A stretch of 64,000 nt of DNA, from positions 33,794,501 through 33,858,500 of the forward strand of contig NC_079879.1 in the NCBI RefSeq assembly GCF_029227915.1, in the 5' to 3' direction. The DNA is from Hydractinia symbiolongicarpus. Taxonomy: Eukaryota > Cnidaria > Hydrozoa > Anthoathecata > Hydractiniidae. Each line of letters opens with the position of its first letter. Position 1 is the first letter of the stretch. Position numbers and translations under genes: made by a program. Of this stretch, positions 1-10,270 are shown one piece after another. The notes under the pieces are model-generated. The model did not search any database. It was not told where the DNA came from and worked only from the letters and a program-made list of their open reading frames with translations.

Positions 1-470
1 CAGAATTGAAAACATTGTTTGGATTTTTATAAAGCAATAAGGAAAAAAGAATCAACAAGCATTGCAGTTAGTGAGTGACATACATCGCTACTTTTTGGCC
101 ACAATGGACCAGTGTCAGTGTTGCAAGTGTTTGATTGTGCGTCAAAACCAATACATATGTGTTCAGGCTGAAAATATAATCAACAAGTCACCAAGCCCAA
201 AAAATACCGTCAATGAAGAAACTTTATGAAATTCCTGAAACTTGTACTTGAAAAGAGCAATTGGCTTTTAAAAATTGATTCTGGACCTATTTGTATTCAT
301 GAAAACGGCACACAGTTATAACCTATGGTATAAAGCCAATAGCACTAGTGGAACAAATACTCCACATAAATGTTTTTCTTTTTGATTCAGCCTAAAAAAC
401 AGCAAAAATGCAATGTGTACCAACTAGGATTTTTCTATATAAAATTTTTTTTTCAATTAAGAACAACGAG
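1..470. other. AT-rich sequence without a visible gene
   Basis: No open frame, RNA gene or terminal repeat could be supported here. The sequence is low-complexity A+T-rich and could be intergenic or intronic for a gene outside the window. Confidence 0.5.
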
Positions 471-665
471 TTTCCATTCATTACTATCTGCATGCATGAA
501 TAGATGGGTTTTTTTATTTATATATTTCCAGCATTAAAAAATAATTATTTGAGGAAACTTTTTAAATGTTTCCATTCATTACTATTTGCATATATATAAA
601 TGTTTTTATATTTCTTATTTTTGCAACGTTAAAAATAATTATTTGAGGAAATTTCTTAAATGTTT
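471..665. repeat. Tandem duplication of a 98-bp unit
   Basis: Two adjacent copies start with TTTCCATTCATTACTAT at 471 and 569 and end with a shared TTATTTGAGGAAA block followed by AAATGTTT. The copies differ at a handful of sites and by small indels. Nothing coding is visible in them. The block from 666 to about 1000 shows no further feature. Confidence 0.75.
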
Positions 666-1106
666 GTTAAACTTTCACACAACTGTTTAAAAAGTTATGC
701 AGACTTTTACTTTGGACTAAAACGTTCTTTTACTTTATATTTTTATTGTACATGAAGCAGAGACCAGTGTCCTTCTAGGGTTATTAAGAAATATTTACGT
801 TATATTTAGATTAAATCTTGGCATTCATTTTTTTGCTTTGCTAAATTGTATTTTTGGTAAAAGAATAATATTAAACGAAGATCCATACAATGTAAATGTA
901 AGTCCTTGCTTTTTTATTGCTTTAGACTCCTCAAATAGAAATATGTGAACACATCTTTTAGAGTACTATTAGACCTCTATGTATTGTCTGCAAATTCCGG
1001 ATAATTGCTTCAATACTTTATTGTTTTGTGTTTTGTTTTTTAGTGGAGAAACTAATTACATTACAACGAACGAGTGAATGATCAGTGAAAAACAATCTAA
1101 GAAATG

Positions 1107-1218
1107 TATGGATGCTGAGTCGTTTACAACACATGTAAAAAAGTGCGCCAAATATAATTTTTTTAAAAAAATCTGCCGAATTTATGGATACTGTGTCGTT
1201 GATAGCAAGCACAAACTG

Positions 1219-1222
<4 letters not shown>
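1107..1222. repeat. Diverged tandem repeat flanking a LINE insertion
   Basis: The motif TATGGATGCTG(A/T)GTCGTT occurs at about 1107 and 1183, and again in degraded form at about 3349, on the other side of the non-LTR element. This suggests the retrotransposon landed inside a pre-existing tandem repeat with a period of about 76 bp. The array is too short and diverged to define a consensus. Confidence 0.4.

Positions 1223-1261
<39 letters not shown>
1223..1261. repeat. 39-nt homopolymer T tract (poly(A) tail on minus)
   Basis: An unbroken T39 on the plus strand. Because it lies just beyond the 3' UTR of the minus-strand LINE it is best read as that element's poly(A) tail. Two chance ORFs crossing it encode poly-Lys or poly-Phe and are not genes. 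Confidence 0.85.
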
Positions 1262-1566
1262 CGCCAAAAGAAATTTACATACAACTATTTCAAAATTACA
1301 GATACAAGTTCTACATACACATAAGTACAGGCATAAATTTCTACATTAGGATATATATATATACATATATATATACATAACTGTATCACGTACGTAGAAT
1401 AAAATGGCAGGAGTAAGTAGAAGACTATGCAGTCTTATCATCTCACACCTTACATAGCCGTCATTAAAAAGAGCGTCAAATAAAAATTGATAATTAAAAA
1501 CTTAATAAAATATTAAATGTTATGTTAAATAAAAGAAAGCGTTTAATTATCACACGTAGTGTTGTT

Positions 1567-3243
1567 TCAGAAGAAGACTTGTTCGTTATTACTTCGTAAC
1601 AGCTGATTTCTTAGTGCAATTTTAAATTGTTTTGTAGATGGAATGCTTTTTATCTCATCGTTTAGAAGCATGCTCCAGAGTTTTGGGCCTCGGTTTGATA
1701 TTGAAAATTTTGTTACATTAGATATGATTTTTGGCCGAAGGAAATTATTACCTGAAAATCTAGTTGGATATTTATGTTGAACTTTCTTAAATAATGTAAT
1801 GAATATATTTGGTGCTATTAAATTTTTAATCTTATACATGAAAATAAGGACATGAAAAATGTTTAGCTGACATACGTTAAGAATACCCAGTTCTTTTAGC
1901 AATGGTCTAGAATGGGAACATTTGTTCTGTCGTAATATAATCCTACTGGCATGTTTTTGCTGAATGTGCAGTTTTTTTAATTTTGTTATATTAGTGCTAC
2001 CCCATGCAATGTTTGCATAGTTTAAATAGCAGTGTATAAAGGAAAAATATATGCTTCTTAAGCAGTTCTTATTCAAAGCGAAACTGGCTTTATATAAGAT
2101 TCCTAAGCTTTTGGAAACTTTGTTTTCCACTAATTTAATATGTTCTCTCCAAGTTAAATTTTCGTCTAGGAGAACTCCAAGAAATTTCATTGAATATTCT
2201 CTTCTTATGTTTACATGATCAATAACTAATCCAGGTAACCTAAGAGGTATTTTATCTTTTTTACTAAGTTTGTGAAAAAAGGTATATCTAGTTTTTGAAG
2301 TGTTAAGGGATAATTTATTCGCTTTAAACCAATCAGCCAATTTAGCCAATTCTAGGTTAGTGGTTTCAAAAAGCACGTTTATATCTTTATGAGTAAAGAA
2401 TAAATTTGTATCATCAGCAAATAAAATTGAATTTAAGACACTAGATGCTCTAAATATATCATTGATATAAATAAGAAACAACAGTGGCCCTAAAATTGAC
2501 CCTTGAGGTACTCCACATGTTATAATCCTGTAGTTAGTATTTCCTTCGTCATAAGAAATATATTGTTTTCTTTCGAAGAGGTAGTTATTGAACCATGCGA
2601 GATATGTATTTCTTATGCCATAATTTTTTAGTTTTTCTAATAGAATCTCATGGTTGACTGTATCGAATGCCTTACTGAGATCAATAAAGACCCCAATTGT
2701 AAATTTATTCTCATCAAAGGCTTGAAATATTTCCTGACTCAACTGAATGATTGCGTGATCAGTTGAATGACCTGCTTGAAATCCAAATTGCTTATTATAC
2801 AAAATATCGTTATTGTTCAAGAAAGAATAAACCCTGTTGTACATGATTCTCTCTAAAATCTTCGAGAAGCAAGGGAGTATTGAAATTGGTCTGTAGTTAG
2901 ATACTTTACAAACCTCTCCTGCTTTAAAGACTGGGACAACTCTAGCTATTTTTAACTTTTTAGGAACAATGCCTGTAATTAGAGATGAATTAAATATATG
3001 CAGTAGTGGAGATTTTAGTTCATTGAAACAGTTCTTTAAGACATTGCTGCTGATTTGATCAAAGCCAGGACTTTTGTTGATTTGCAAAGAATGAAATGCT
3101 GCTTCTAGTTCCTCCTCACTTAGCTCTTTTTTCTCTATTTCATTATCATAATATGACAAATACGATTTTATTTGCTTATTTGCGTATTTGCTTTCCCCTC
3201 TTGAAAATTTTAGCGAATGTGTGCATGAGAGTTCTGTAACCAT
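1567..3243 (-). CDS. Non-LTR retrotransposon reverse transcriptase (C-terminal part of ORF2)
   Basis: A 558-codon open frame with the fingers and palm of a LINE reverse transcriptase. Visible motifs in order are SPGFDQI (near residue 58), VSNYRPISILPCFSKILER, a DLSKAFDTVNH palm motif, GVPQGSILGPLLFLIYIND, and the catalytic FADDTNL box. The thumb-like C-terminal third (KFLGVLLDENLTW, then LNYANIAWG) matches the I/Jockey/CR1/L2 side of the tree; I cannot place the clade further. No endonuclease or RNase H is present. The first methionine is arbitrary because the element is 5'-truncated. The frame is uninterrupted over 1.7 kb, so the insertion is probably fairly young, consistent with its intact poly(A). 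Confidence 0.9.
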   Translation of the reverse strand: MVTELSCTHSLKFSRGESKYANKQIKSYLSYYDNEIEKKELSEEELEAAFHSLQINKSPGFDQISSNVLKNCFNELKSPLLHIFNSSLITGIVPKKLKIARVVPVFKAGEVCKVSNYRPISILPCFSKILERIMYNRVYSFLNNNDILYNKQFGFQAGHSTDHAIIQLSQEIFQAFDENKFTIGVFIDLSKAFDTVNHEILLEKLKNYGIRNTYLAWFNNYLFERKQYISYDEGNTNYRIITCGVPQGSILGPLLFLIYINDIFRASSVLNSILFADDTNLFFTHKDINVLFETTNLELAKLADWFKANKLSLNTSKTRYTFFHKLSKKDKIPLRLPGLVIDHVNIRREYSMKFLGVLLDENLTWREHIKLVENKVSKSLGILYKASFALNKNCLRSIYFSFIHCYLNYANIAWGSTNITKLKKLHIQQKHASRIILRQNKCSHSRPLLKELGILNVCQLNIFHVLIFMYKIKNLIAPNIFITLFKKVQHKYPTRFSGNNFLRPKIISNVTKFSISNRGPKLWSMLLNDEIKSIPSTKQFKIALRNQLLRSNNEQVFF

Positions 3244-3544
3244 GGAACCAATATACGTCTTATGTGCCTTTAACAGAACACTGTGTGGTGAAAATCAATA
3301 TAAGAATTGCGTCAATGCTGTGGCGGTTTCACGCGCTGTTAGTAAAAGTATGGATGCTGTTTCTAACAAAACATTATAATCAATGCAAAATGTTATTTTT
3401 GCATTTGTTAATGCTCGGGAACTGCAATCTTTCTAAAAAGAGTATGAATGTCATGTCAAGCAAAAAAGGTGTACTAAGCTATGTTGTGGAAATCATTGCA
3501 GCAAATATAAGGTCGTGTTCCCATAAGTTCTTAAAAAGATGATG

Positions 3545-3770
3545 GATTTAGTGCAGCTCTGTCGGTAGAGCGTTTGAATCATCTCCTCTACTTGAGATTA
3601 TAAGTTCAATGTCCCCCCATTGTCTAGTTAGTTTGTCATTTCATAAAGATTTTTGTAGCAATGGGAGCTAAACACTGGAAACCTGGTCCATCCTGAAATC
3701 CATTGAGCACAGACCACATTAAATATAAATCACCATCAGTGGTTTGAGGCAGAATTGTAAGAGAATTTAC
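3545..3770 (+). mobile_element. tRNA-derived SINE, copy 1 of family A
   Basis: The head carries a pol III A-box-like CTGTCGGTAGAGCG and, about 40 bp on, a degenerate B box AAGTTCAATGTCC. The body contains CATTGTCTAGTTAG, then TGTAGCAATGGGAGCT, and ends in an AT-rich tail with ATTAAATATAAAT. The same modules occur in the same order at 29812 and 50425, so these are copies of one SINE family. It does not fold as a clean tRNA, so it is not a tRNA gene. Confidence 0.7.
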
Positions 3771-4500
3771 ATAATGGATGGTTCTTTTGTTATGAAAGTT
3801 TTTTTGCAGTAACTTTAATGACTAAGGTGTCTTTTTATGCCACTACCTGTACACATGATAGAGCTTAAAAGTACTGCCAAACTCTTTTTCCATGTATTGG
3901 AATAAAATGTTAGTGTTGATCATGTTGTTGTTATTTGTTTCTTTACAATACATATTATGACTGCTAGGTGATATATTTCTCTGTTTGCTATTACTTTTCC
4001 TAAAATTCATAGTTTCCAAATTAATTGTATTCATTTCCAAAGTTTTTTTGTGTAACATTTCTGTGATCTAATAGCAAGATTCTTAAAGATTAATTGTTTT
4101 TTAGTGAAGAAACTGATTATTGAAATCCACTAGCTGTTACTGTTTTGCCAATTTATATAACCAAAAATTGCAGCAAGCTCAACTGACATCCAGTTATACA
4201 ATGGCAAGTGCCTTAGCACAAGCAGATCGATATTAACAAATATGTTCTTGCTTAATTAGTCTTATATATTAATTCGGTATATAACTTCACAATAAAAATA
4301 AATACGAGAAGTTTGATTGATGATGACATTTTTTATTTTATTTTAACGGATATTTCGTCTTGTTACTACAAGACAATTATCAACGTAAATTGTTACAATT
4401 ATCTCAAACGTTTTTTAAATATAATTTTCAACAACTACGCAATACACAGAGGACGTATAAAACAATACTTAACGAAACATATAACACATAACGGCATACC
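3771..4500. other. AT-rich stretch, no supported gene
   Basis: Short open frames on both strands lack recognisable domains or splice structure. I see nothing else here. Confidence 0.4.
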
Positions 4501-4504
4501 CAAA

Positions 4505-4556
4505 GGTATATAAACTATATACCGTTGGTGAGGGTAACGTCCACCGCGCGGTGCAC
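4505..4556 (-). other. Two adjacent hairpins at the 3' side of a Penelope element
   Basis: A perfect 8-bp stem with a 3-nt loop lies at 4505-4523 (GGTATATA, loop AAC). A near-perfect 18-nt GC-rich palindrome GTCCACCGCGCGGTGCAC lies at 4539-4556. They lie just past the 3' end of the minus-strand Penelope-like coding remnant. Penelope elements often carry structured terminal repeats, some with hammerhead ribozymes. I looked for a CTGATGA...GAAA core and did not find one. Confidence 0.5.
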
Positions 4557-4564
4557 AAATTCAC

Positions 4565-6130
4565 TCCTCCCCTTGACTATAAATAATATTTATCTTAAAA
4601 CAATTTTAATGGAACAGATAATCCCTGTACATTAAGCGTGGGACTGTTATCACAAATATACATGGCCTCAGCTATTTTTTTCTTTTTAAAGTGGTGAACA
4701 TTATCTATCAAAATACTGAAGTTCTTTTGTTCACCAAGTTGGTAATTCTCAATGACTGAATGTTTTAGGATGTGAGAGTTCTTATCGCGTTTTTGGTGGT
4801 CTATCTTTCATTAAGCCTCCTGGCTGTTTCACCAATGTATGTAGCATCGCACTATTCCACCGGACAAGTATATTTGTACACAACACCATGTTGTGTTCAT
4901 CCTTGGTTCTATTTCACAGAAAATAGCAAACATAACATTTTACATTGATCAGCAATGCGTGGCTTGACATTGGCTGATAGAAACTGTTTAAAAGTGTTAG
5001 ACGCTTTACTAAGCAGTTACCATTATTTTCTAATTCGTTTTTCTTAAACGAAATTAACCTTATTTATTTTCCGTAGCCAGACTTGACAGAATAAAAACCA
5101 TGAAAGGTGTTATTGGAGATTCATTGGTGTCTTCTTCAGAAACAGTGTCGGCATTTTGAATGTTGAAATTTCGCTGTGTGTTATTAATTACATTAGATAC
5201 AACTGCTTCGGGATAAGTTTTTTATAAACACATTTTTTAAGTGATTTAGTTCGTATTTCAGATCTTGTGATTAAGAGCATATATTAAACGCTCTCAACAC
5301 CAACCATTTAACCGTTTCAACTTTCCATGGGCGTGATGCAAATGAATTCTAGTGCATTTATATGTCAGTGTTCGTGTCTTTTCGATAAATAGATGTGTTT
5401 TTACATCAAGAAAGGCTATGTAGTTATCGTTTTTAACTTCATATGTTCACTGGATATTCGAATGGTAACTATTAAGTGTGATCAGCACATTGTTTATCTG
5501 GTTTTCATTAACAGTGTCATCTACATATTTCTTCCAAAATTTTACTGAATTTTCTAATTTTGGGACTATTTCATTCTCCAACTCAACCATGAAGATATGC
5601 TAGGACTGGTCCTAGAGGCGAGCCCATTGCTACACCATCTACCTGAATATAAGTTGGTTGTTAAAACTGAAATGTACATGTTTTGTACATGAGATTAATA
5701 GATGTTTCATTTCCTCTCGCTTAATTTTTGTTTCTATAACTTTTTCAGCATATATCTTTTGCAATATTATGTCTATCTTTTGTTCCAACGGAACGTTGGT
5801 GAATAAACTAGTGACGTCAAAAGGTACTAGTTTGTAATTATGAGGTATCTTTTCTCCTTTCAATGATAATATAAAATCTAAAGAGCTTTCAGTAGTATAT
5901 GTTGACTTTGTCAGCGGTGTTAAAGATTTCGCGAGGTAGTTTGATGTGTTGTAAGTAGCAGATCCGATATTCGATATGATGGGTCGTGATGGTAAATCGT
6001 CAGCTACTGTAGAATTAGGTGGTATCTTGTGAACCTTGGCGGTACCATAAAACTGAGCAGGGCTGGAACCTTGTGGATACAACTTTTTGTATTCGTTTTC
6101 TGTGCTCTCTGAACTTGATTAATTTGTTTT
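4565..6130 (-). mobile_element. Degenerate Penelope-like retroelement (RT plus GIY-YIG endonuclease)
   Basis: On the minus strand a Penelope-type reverse transcriptase (RT) runs from about 6115 to 5400 across frame breaks. It begins FYGTAKVHK, continues with RPIISNIGSATYN and VPFDVTSLFTNVP, then VDGVAMGSPLGPVLA and a YVDDT catalytic box near 5530. Farther downstream (about 4890-4790) a GIY-YIG-like remnant reads VYKYTCP then ATYIGETARRLNE. This RT plus C-terminal GIY-YIG order defines endonuclease-bearing Penelope-like elements. Stops and frameshifts interrupt both parts, and the 5' end is missing upstream of about 6130. The element cannot be autonomous. Confidence 0.8.
5639..6082 (-). pseudogene. 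Penelope-like RT fragment (longest intact frame)
   Basis: The longest uninterrupted piece (147 codons) of the Penelope RT, covering the N-terminal RT motifs up to the LLISCTKHVHFSFNNQ segment just before the DGVAMGSPLG motif, which lies beyond the frame break. The open sequence extends a little upstream of the first methionine (to about 6115), so that ATG is not a true start. It is one block of the larger decayed element and is probably not expressed as a protein. Confidence 0.75.
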
Positions 6131-6342
6131 CTTATTGACATTTGGTGTTATATACATAGTGGTTGTATTATAAGATGGAGCGTAAATATCTACGCAAATG
6201 TTTATCGTCGTCTTGTGTTTAATCCCCTTCTAAACTGCCTTATCCCAAAAGAGCCAAAGCTCTTTTGTTAAAATTATTCTTCTATTTGATTTTTAATATT
6301 AATTGTTAATCAACCGCATTTGATGTGGTACTTTAATATCAG

Positions 6343-6940
6343 ATTTTTATTTCCTTTAAGGGCGGAAGAAATTTACATCTGTAAGGCTTTAACAAAAAAG
6401 TTAGGAAAGAATTGGCAAGTCAGGAGCAATCCATACACATAAAGTTGGCTAACATTTGCAAAATTGCCTTCACAAAATATTCAGGTGAGAATTCCCGATT
6501 TTAAAAGCAATCCATACATAACACATTCGGTTATGTTGGTAAATCGAGCCTCTGATAAGTAAGAGATACAGTTATTTCCGCAAATTAGACCTTTGATAAT
6601 CATTCAGGAAAGAGCTCCTGTTTCTAGAAGCAATCCATACATCACAGATTCAGTTGTTTCGGTGGATTGGCCCATTGTTAAGCATTCACGAAAAAGCTTC
6701 TGTTTCTAGAAGCAATTCATACATCACAGATTCGGTTATTTCGGTAAATTGAGCCATTGGTAAACATTCAGAAAAAGGATCCTGTTTTTAAAAGGAATCC
6801 GTACATAATAGATTTGATTGTTTCGGTGAGCTAGGTCGTTGAAAAAAATTTTAGGAAAATGGTCCTGTTTCTAGAAGCAATCCATACATAGCAGGTTCCG
6901 TTGTTTTGGTGAATTGGGCCTTTCATAACACCGAAGTCGG
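6343..6940. repeat. 82-bp tandem array with core GCAATCCATACAT
   Basis: The core GCAATCCATAC (or a one- to two-base variant) starts at 6425, 6507, 6630, 6712, 6794 and 6877, giving spacings of 82, 123, 82, 82 and 83. The 123 interval is one unit plus an extra half unit of 41. Each unit also has a TTCGGTT(A/G)TTTCGGT(G/A)AATTG.GCC segment and a CATTCAGGAAA..CTCCTGTTTCTAGAA segment. A further degraded unit may lie at about 6343. Copies are 75-90% alike by eye. There is no ORF or tRNA-like head. Confidence 0.8.
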
Positions 6941-8140
6941 CACTTGTCTATGGCATTATCAGTTAAGCCCTGCAGATTTCTCTCGTTTCGCCTAATTTTG
7001 GCCGGAAATGAATTGTGTCTAATGTATTATCACATATACGAACTCTACTTGTCTTGTTTCGATGAATTGAGGCCTGAATACTTTTGTACATAGCGATTAT
7101 CTCTTGGTTGAACGAAACCTTTTTTTGTTTCACATCATTAAAACTTGTTAACATATACTGGAATGAACTTTAGGCAAACGTGTATCACGTCGTCTTCGTT
7201 AAGGATTAATCTGTTATGCTTTCGAATATAGAAGAATCCGTTTTTTTTGTGAAACAATTGTTAATATATATTGAACGATTGTAGTTTGTAGTTGTAGTTT
7301 CTTGATGAAATGTGTTTGTGTATTTCATAGACTGAAGTTATGAATTATACTTTCAGGTTTATTGAATGGTTTTATGATGGTTCTCATAATGTATATAATT
7401 GTACTGACAGTAACTCAATTTTTCTTTGTAGTTTCCTCAAATAATTATTTTTTTCAAAAAATATGCTCATGCACTACGAAAGTCAAAACCATTAGCATCT
7501 GTGGCATCACAGAATGTTTCACAAGAAGATTACTACTTCTTTATATATTGCTTTTTGTTAATATAGAAAGTTTTTTATGTGATTACTTCAAAAAAAATAT
7601 GATCAAGCTTGTGGCCATCCTTTTTAATATATTACATAGCATGCCCGGAATGATATTTTGAAACATTCACTTTCTGTTTGATAGCCCATTGTGATTGATT
7701 TCCATTTTAATTCCACAAATGAATATATATAATACAGTGCCACGTATGAGGTGAGCTAGTTTTATGTATACTATACATCTTGTATTATTATAAGAAGCAA
7801 ATAAGTACTTGTTAAAAAAATATATTCTACAAATAGTTGAAATAGTATACAGCTAATAGTTTTGATTGAAGTAGAATGAAATGAATGCGGGCTAAAAGAC
7901 TTTGGAACAAACTCAATTTCTTTATTCCCTTTATAGTTCAGAAACATATTTTAATGACTTGACACAAGTTGATAATATAAATTGATTACAAACAATAGAA
8001 CATGCTGCGTGGAGTGAGTGAGGAGGAGAAGAAGAAAACTGTTTTGAACATAAACGATGAAGATCCGTCTCGGAGATGGAGACCCGTCACGTCACATTAA
8101 TTTTAATTGGGTTTTTATAGTTTTTTCGCGCACTTTCACA
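6941..8140. other. Intergenic or intronic AT-rich DNA
   Basis: Between the 82-bp array and the possible exons at 8148 there is no supported gene. A 99-codon hydrophobic frame at 7362-7661 (plus) is rich in Ile, Leu, Phe and Val, as expected from AT-rich DNA, and has no supporting motif. Confidence 0.4.
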
Positions 8141-8147
8141 TTGTCTT

Positions 8148-8631
8148 CTAATCTCCGTACGAATAAGACAAGCGTGTGGTAAAAGTGAGAATCGAAAATA
8201 TCGTAGTTCTTGATTGAAATCTTAACGTAAAGAGTTTCTTCAAGCAGCAAAAAGGAAGCAAGTAGCTAGACATTTCTTTTTTGAGTATGCCGACTTCTTC
8301 TTCACATCTTTTCAACAGCTCTAATTCAATCAGAACAACTCTTTTAAATTTCATCGACAATCCTTTAAAAAATACGATGTAGTATACATTGGGAGATATT
8401 TTTGTGTAACAATATTTTCGTTGTTGCCACTATTTTTTGAGCCCTACAGTACCTCTATCCGAATGTTTTCACAATAAACAAGAAATGTAACAACAATTCT
8501 ACTTACCATCAATTCCGGTATTTTCCATCCATTGGGATGACACTTCATGAAGTCTACCCATAGTTGAGAACTGTTTTGTGATGGCGGCATTGTAGCCAAT
8601 AAATCCAATGCTAATTGAATGTGTTCCTTCA
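8148..8631 (-). CDS. Two possible linked exons of an unrecognised gene
   Basis: On the minus strand an acceptor-like TTTTTCATATTTGAAG precedes an open block that ends at a strong donor, ATTGATG|GTAAGTAG (around 8507). A second acceptor-like TTTTTTAAAG near 8367 opens a further frame that runs to 8148. In one frame the first block ends in phase 1 and the second continues openly, giving a Glu/Lys-rich helical segment (LELLKRCEEEVGILKKEM). A competing frame of the first block is also open. I do not recognise the product. It could be a host gene fragment or a transposon-derived exon. Confidence 0.3.
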
Positions 8632-8714
8632 AATATGAAAAAGTAAAAAATAAAGTATGATGACACAACATGCATCAACAAAAATGTATTGGAGTTTGTT
8701 TCACTATCCAAAAT

Positions 8715-9730
8715 TCAAAACAACAGACAAAATGTTTTTGAATATCAAGCCAAAAAAATCTGTATATTTTGAGATAAAAATATAGTATGTTCCCTAATTC
8801 TAATAACCATATCCTAATACTGTATATATTTAGAAATAAAAACACATTGAGTAAAATATTTCAGCATCAAGCATTCGTTGTAAAATTTAAACCCTCTACT
8901 TCTATTTTATACATAAACAGTATTGGCTCTCAAGTTTTACTACCATACAATATAATTTTCAACATTTATAATTTTTATCAGAGTCTCCACAGATTTACAT
9001 ACTATGTAATTCAATTCTCCTTTTATTATCTGCCTTCTTTGTTTCTTGTTTGTCCTTATATGCATTGCTTCTGCCCATGAAATAAGGTGTCGTTGTCCTT
9101 TTCGCTAGCTGTTGTTATTTTTAAATTTTTCACGGAGCAACTTTCCCATTTTGCTAGATCTTTTTCAGAGAGAAGATATATTCAGATGATAGAATATATC
9201 TTACCTACTTTAATCATAGAAACTTTGCAAGATTGAATTGAATTGAAGAAGAATTTCGAAAAGTGAAATTAAATTTTGTGAGATAAATTTTCGCCATGGC
9301 ACCATTATGCGATTGTTTCATGAAAAGTACATACACATTTTCAATGTGTTTATTGAAATTTCAACACGTCCTTGTTTCAATTATTCCTTTTGAAATTCAC
9401 TATATTGGTCAGGAAGGAATCATTTTTAGCTCGAAATATAATTTTTCTGCACTTCACTCACAAGCTACCTAGATATACAACCACCTTCAATCTACATTCG
9501 CTCGGCGTTCATTTTTTTAAATAATGAAACAATATTCAGCAACCTTTCCCAACAAACTATCTGATGCTGATTAATTAAGTCTCAAATGATCCTCCATTAT
9601 AGAAAACTTCATAGATTGTTATTAAACAATTGATATTTTATACTCTTAGCCTTTTACTTTGTGTTTAGTACTCTACTGTGAGTTCCTGTGTTATGATAGT
9701 TATCCTTTTTAAGCAATTTAGTTTGGTGCG
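8715..9730. other. AT-rich stretch, nothing supported
   Basis: No splice-linked frames, repeats or RNA-gene heads are apparent. ORFs such as 8787-9080 are hydrophobic chance frames. Confidence 0.4.
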
Positions 9731-9734
9731 GTTG

Positions 9735-10270
9735 TCTATACCATGGCAAACAACTCTGTTTGTGAGTGACCACGGTAAAATATACAGTATGAATTAATGG
9801 CCCCTTAACTCACCGCTGGAGGCAAAAAAGAAGGTGAGATAACTCTTGTACACGCCTAACTGGCTGGCCATCTCCAAAGGCTTTCAGTCTGTCTAGCCAT
9901 AAATTTGGCCAGGAGACCCAGCGTTGTCCCTTCAAACCACCCTTATAATCATTTTTTCTTTCTCTATAAAAGAAAGCTTAAATAACTAGGCCAGCCATAA
10001 ATTATAATATGAAATGTTGTGGAAGGTTGAGCTGGGTATCCTGGCTACAGCCTCTGCTGTCTAGTGTAAGTGACGGCTTCTCAAGTTTGTAGATACCGAT
10101 GATGGCGTAAATAAATAAATCTTAGTGTTATATTTCCTTGTCTGAAAACAGGGTAGAGGGTGGGGAACAAGGATGCAGTAGTCCGTAAACCGCGGAGCGC
10201 CCTGCAGTGCAGCGGATAGACGCAGAAGCGATGCGCTCCGACCTGACATGGTCACCAGGTCTCTACATTA
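9735..10270. repeat. GC-richer repeat-like pair in inverted orientation
   Basis: The reverse complement of about 9890-9960 resembles 10020-10085: both contain GAAGG, GCTGGGT.TCCTGGC and a following CT-rich segment. They flank an AT-rich centre near 9985. The block to 10270 is clearly richer in G+C than its surroundings and includes CGCGGAGCGCCCTGCAG. It may be an old SINE pair or a fold-back element. I cannot classify it. Confidence 0.4.

Larger units (their letters stand above)
1223..3281 (-). mobile_element. 5'-truncated non-LTR (LINE) retrotransposon with poly(A) tail
   Basis: On the minus strand the order is a reverse transcriptase ORF (3243-1567), about 300 bp of 3' UTR, then an uninterrupted run of 39 A (plus-strand T at 1223-1261). 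That is the structure of a LINE copied by target-primed reverse transcription. The apurinic endonuclease half is missing, so the copy is 5'-truncated. The 5' boundary is uncertain: a short ACTGTGT-like match near 1214-1221 and 3281-3290 could be a target duplication, but it is weak. Confidence 0.75.

Noticed and set aside
6343-6940. Regular spacing of a conserved core, CRISPR-like at first sight
   Set aside because: The whole 82-bp unit is repeated, not a short repeat with unique spacers, and the window is eukaryotic.
7362-7661. 99-codon hydrophobic ORF resembling a secreted or membrane peptide
   Set aside because: Composition is what AT-rich DNA gives in this frame. There is no splice partner, repeat of the pattern or family resemblance. 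The same holds for 8787-9080, 13735-13950 and 14558-14824.
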